Shown here: in pieces, positions 7,568 to 9,475 of the stretch | Numbering within the stretch: the stretch's first letter is position 1 | Layout of the letters: every line of letters begins with the position of its first letter | NCBI GenBank assembly: GCA_000435055.1 | Contig: FR879673.1 | Location: 38,408-47,882 of the forward strand | Direction: 5' to 3' | Origin: Clostridium sp. CAG:138 | Lineage (GTDB): Bacteria > Bacillota > Clostridia > Christensenellales > CAG-138 | Length of the DNA stretch: 9,475 bases | Made by a program: the position numbers and the translations under genes | Notes under the pieces: generated by a model | What the model saw: the letters and a program-made list of their open reading frames with translations, nothing else | The model's database searches: none | Told to the model about the DNA's origin: nothing

Positions 7568-7597
7568 TGCCTTTTCCTCTTTCTTGAAAAGGCAATG
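7565..7597 (-). promoter_or_regulatory. Hairpin over ribosome site and start codon of the M16 gene
   Basis: CATTGCCTTTTC (7565-7576) and GAAAAGGCAATG (7586-7597) are perfect inverted repeats of 12 bp around a 9-base loop. In the minus-strand mRNA the 3' arm holds the AAAAGG part of the ribosome site and ends exactly with the ATG start codon, while the AGAG portion lies in the loop. No U-run follows, so it is not a terminator. It could restrain translation initiation, or mark an mRNA processing or binding site. Confidence 0.6.
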
Positions 7598-7624
7598 TGC
7601 CGGTTTCAGCGCACATAAACCTCC

Positions 7625-8320
7625 TCAATCATATATTGTACCGCTTACTGAGCCCGCCGTCAACCCCTTTCCCGATATATAGTCCAAAATATACGGTAAA
7701 GCTTTTGAAAATGCTGCCGTCGGCTCGGCAAGCAGGATGTCGCCGCCGTTAGTGTTGCCCTCAGTGCGCTTAAATATGTCTTCCGCGCTGCCCTTTGTGC
7801 AGACAAGATCCAAAGTGCAGAGCACCGTTGTGAGTCCAAGCCTTCCCGCCGCGCGGTTGGACACGCCGGAAGCACGGCTGCCGCAATAATAAACCGTCGG
7901 GACGGCCGCCGCGCCCAGCACGCTTTCTATGCAGTCAAGCGATTTTTGAATATCCTTCAAAACAAAATCCACCCCTCCGTCCTTTGACGGCGCATAGCCC
8001 ATGGTTGCGATTTCATGCCCTTGAGCTGCTATTTTTTTGAGCATTGCAGGACTGCGCTCAACCCATTCTCCGCTGACGGCAAAGGTTATGCGCACGCCGC
8101 GTTCCTCAAGCACCGCCAATATTTCATCCAATGCGGCGGCATCCCACGTTACGGCACATTCTATCGCAACACACTTCCTGTTGTTTCCGTGATAGATCGG
8201 AAAGCCCGATACGCTCGCAGGCTGCGCCCTGTGCGACAGGCTGAGTGCAAAATACAGCCCGAGAATTATTGCCGCAAGCACCGTGTTTACAAGTGCAACC
8301 TTCAGGTTTCGTCTTCTCAT
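7625..8320 (-). CDS. YlxY-like polysaccharide deacetylase-fold protein, catalytic residues lost
   Basis: The 231-residue protein has an N-terminal membrane anchor or signal segment (about 8-27) after an RRR start, followed by a NodB/CE4 fold: VAIECAVTWD, ILAVLEERGVRITFAVSG, MLKKIAAQGHEIATMG, then GGDILLAEPTAAFSKALPYIL near the end. Family members with this order remove acetyl groups from cell-wall sugars using an Asp and two His metal ligands. Here the motif-1 Asp aligns with A56, the His-xxx-His ligands with M107 and A110, the RPPYG motif with a CGSR phrase near 146-149, and the late His with A198/E199. The protein therefore looks like a non-catalytic relative. The start at 8320 is supported by GGAGG seven bases upstream; the frame is open to 8353 but lacks a ribosome site there. 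Its position before the M16 gene matches Bacillus ylxY. Confidence 0.82.
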   Translation of the reverse strand: MRRRNLKVALVNTVLAAIILGLYFALSLSHRAQPASVSGFPIYHGNNRKCVAIECAVTWDAAALDEILAVLEERGVRITFAVSGEWVERSPAMLKKIAAQGHEIATMGYAPSKDGGVDFVLKDIQKSLDCIESVLGAAAVPTVYYCGSRASGVSNRAAGRLGLTTVLCTLDLVCTKGSAEDIFKRTEGNTNGGDILLAEPTAAFSKALPYILDYISGKGLTAGSVSGTIYD

Positions 8321-8469
8321 AAGTTTTCCTCCGCCTTTGATTTCCGCCCGCATGAACAGCAGACGGGCTTTTTACAGAATATGCGGACGGGGGAGGGATA
8401 TGACTTTTTTCGGACGGGCTGCGGGGGAGAAATATAATTAATATATTCTTGCAAAAAGCTTTATTTTTA

Positions 8470-8498
8470 TTGACAAACCCATGATTTATGAGTATAAT
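8470..8498 (+). promoter_or_regulatory. Consensus sigma-70/sigma-A promoter for the Abi leader and gene
   Basis: TTGACA (8470-8475) and TATAAT (8493-8498) are both perfect consensus hexamers separated by the optimal 17 bases. The expected transcription start is at about 8504-8506. It drives the leader hairpin and the Abi gene on the plus strand. No comparable promoter was recognised for the divergent minus-strand run in the same gap, though that side is A+T-rich (8430-8465). Confidence 0.88.
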
Positions 8499-8504
8499 AA
8501 TCTT

Positions 8505-8555
8505 AACAGGACTCCCCGCACCTCTCGTTGATGTGTCCCAGGGGAGGCATTTTTG
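8505..8555 (+). ncRNA. Candidate AbiF-associated small structured RNA / leader with terminator-like end
   Basis: Between the promoter and the Abi gene, CTCCCC (8512-8517) pairs with GGGGAG (8541-8546), with an inner GCAC/GTGT helix (8518-8521 with 8533-8536) closing an 11-base loop. A run of five T (8550-8554) follows soon after. A competing pseudoknot is possible: GGAC (8509-8512) with GTCC (8535-8538), together with CCCC with GGGG. I recall that a conserved structured RNA, the AbiF RNA motif, is described upstream of genes of this protein family; the position, size and strong promoter fit it. Whether this RNA is an antitoxin, a guide or cofactor, or a transcription attenuator of the nuclease gene is inference. 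There are no tandem repeats like those of ToxI-type RNAs. Confidence 0.62.
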
Positions 8556-8575
8556 TATTCGGGTGAATTTAGTCT

Positions 8576-9424
8576 ATGGATCAAGTGAAAAAGTTCTCAA
8601 CCTATGATGAACTGCTCAATAAGTTGTGCGACAGAGGATGCATAATTAATAATGCTTCGGCCTGTATTGAAGTATTGAAAAACATAGGATACTATCGTTT
8701 ATCTGCATACTTCTATCCTTTCATGCAGGAAGATAAGACTTTTGTTGAAAAGCTGTCTTTTGACAAAGTTTATCGCATCTATGAGTTCGATCGTAAACTC
8801 CGCAACTTGTTGCTCACCGCACTTGAAGTGATTGAAATCAGTTTGCGGGCTCGACTTGCTCACTTTCATTCAGAAAAATACGGGCCGCAAGGCTACCTTA
8901 ATGCTTCCAATTTCAACAAAAAGCATCAATCAGCTGTGTTTACGGGCAAGATTAATATCGCAATCAGCAATAATAAAAAGGCTCCGTTTGTCAGGCATTA
9001 TATTGAAAAGCATGACAGGAATTTCCCCCTGTGGGTTATCTCCGAGTTGTTCACATTCGGTATGCTTTCACGTTTTTACAGTGACCTTAAGACGGCAGAT
9101 AAAAAAGCTTTTGCAGGTGTCGATTATAAACATATGGTCAGTTGGCTGAAATGCTGCACTGACCTTCGCAATATTTGTGCCCATTACGGCAGACTTTATT
9201 GCAGGGTTTTTCCGGCATTACCATCCGGCTTTCAGCTTTCCGAATTTGCCGGCAGCCGACTGTGGGGCGCGGTTCTTTCAGTAAGAGCACTTTATCCGTC
9301 AACTTCGGAATGGAACAATGAATTTATGCCCGCCTTAGAAGCATTAATTGAGGCATATAGTGAGGATATAGACCTTTATCACTTAGGCTTTCCAAATGAC
9401 TGGGAGATCCGGCTCAGAAAATAA
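8576..9424 (+). CDS. Abi_2 (AbiD/AbiF) family HEPN-type abortive-infection protein
   Basis: The 282-residue product has the Abi_2 hallmarks: NIGYYRLSAYFYPF at 36-49, IYEFDRKLRNLLLTALEVIE at about 68-87, PLWVISELFTFGMLSRFYSDL at about 151-171, and the HEPN ribonuclease motif R198-NICA-H203 followed by YGRLYCR. A second Rx4H occurs at R91-ARLA-H96. HEPN proteins of this type cut RNA and can cause growth arrest or cell death during phage infection; the target here is unknown. It has its own consensus promoter and a structured leader, and a GGGTGA site about 10 bases before the ATG. It is the only plus-strand gene, diverges from the housekeeping run, and its coding sequence is more A+T-rich (24 of 60 G+C in bases 8581-8640), which suggests acquisition. 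The 51 bases after its stop hold only a weak GCGCA/TGCGC inverted repeat. Confidence 0.92.
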   Translation: MDQVKKFSTYDELLNKLCDRGCIINNASACIEVLKNIGYYRLSAYFYPFMQEDKTFVEKLSFDKVYRIYEFDRKLRNLLLTALEVIEISLRARLAHFHSEKYGPQGYLNASNFNKKHQSAVFTGKINIAISNNKKAPFVRHYIEKHDRNFPLWVISELFTFGMLSRFYSDLKTADKKAFAGVDYKHMVSWLKCCTDLRNICAHYGRLYCRVFPALPSGFQLSEFAGSRLWGAVLSVRALYPSTSEWNNEFMPALEALIEAYSEDIDLYHLGFPNDWEIRLRK

Positions 9425-9475
9425 CCGAATCGCGCACTTACCCCACCGCACAAAATGCGCCGACTCGCGGAGCGA

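Noticed and set aside
8346..8373. Plus-strand GCCCG/CGGGC hairpin followed by five T
   Set aside because: The stem has only five pairs with a 13-base loop, and no plus-strand gene lies upstream that it could end.
8430..8475. Possible minus-strand promoter for the YlxY-like gene in the A+T-rich stretch
   Set aside because: TATATT-like hexamers exist, but none has a reasonable -35 at 16-18 bases; the run may start from a promoter I cannot recognise.
8499..8575. ToxIN-type (type III) antitoxin repeat array
   Set aside because: The leader contains a single hairpin and no tandem repeats, and the protein is HEPN-type rather than ToxN-like.
9432..9460. GCGCA/TGCGC inverted repeat after the Abi gene as a terminator
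   Set aside because: Only five pairs with a long loop, and no T-run within the window.
1..9475. CRISPR array, tRNA, rRNA, or insertion sequence
   Set aside because: No regularly spaced repeats, no cloverleaf-like tRNA sequence, no rRNA-like stretch, and no transposase or paired terminal repeats were seen on either strand.

Overview
The window looks like chromosomal DNA from a low-to-moderate GC Gram-positive bacterium, most likely an anaerobic member of the Clostridia. The reasons are a sepF / ylmE (YggS-type) / DivIVA-domain cell-division cluster, a ylxY-like / M16 protease / dUTPase block of the kind found downstream of pnp in Firmicutes, and a DUF5665 protein. All of these are recognised from protein motifs only; no database search was run.

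Layout. Almost everything lies on the minus strand. Reading in the direction of transcription, from high to low coordinates: a membrane-anchored polysaccharide-deacetylase fold protein (YlxY-like, 7625-8320), an M16 zinc protease (6290-7567), an all-alpha dUTPase-type nucleotide pyrophosphatase (5775-6236), a membrane-anchored HlyD-like protein (4494-5741), a YggS/YlmE PLP-binding protein (3724-4464), SepF (3205-3639) and a very short DivIVA-domain protein (2852-3064). Gaps are 29-140 bases, and the run ends at a strong intrinsic terminator with a UUCG loop (about 2767-2793). Beyond the terminator lie a small DUF5665 membrane protein (2284-2676) and the N-terminal 754 residues of a very large GT84-type cyclic beta-1,2-glucan synthase-like protein (1-2262) that runs off the left edge.

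The only plus-strand gene is at the right end: an Abi_2 (AbiD/AbiF) family HEPN-type abortive-infection protein (8576-9424). It is visibly more A+T-rich than its neighbours. It is preceded by a consensus sigma-70/sigma-A promoter (8470-8498) and a short leader (about 8505-8555) that folds into a hairpin ending in a U-run. This promoter / small structured RNA / HEPN nuclease arrangement is the most interesting system in the window. It matches the known association of a small structured RNA with AbiF genes and resembles an RNA-controlled toxin module.

How the genes work together. SepF and the DivIVA-domain protein are division/polarity factors, and YggS handles PLP homeostasis next to them, as in many Firmicutes. 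The YlxY, M16 and dUTPase genes form a second conserved block joined to the division block through the HlyD-like gene. The Abi gene faces away from the housekeeping run and is probably acquired defence or toxin-antitoxin cargo. No stretch over 300 bases lacks a gene; the largest gap (8321-8575) is the divergent region carrying the Abi promoter and leader.
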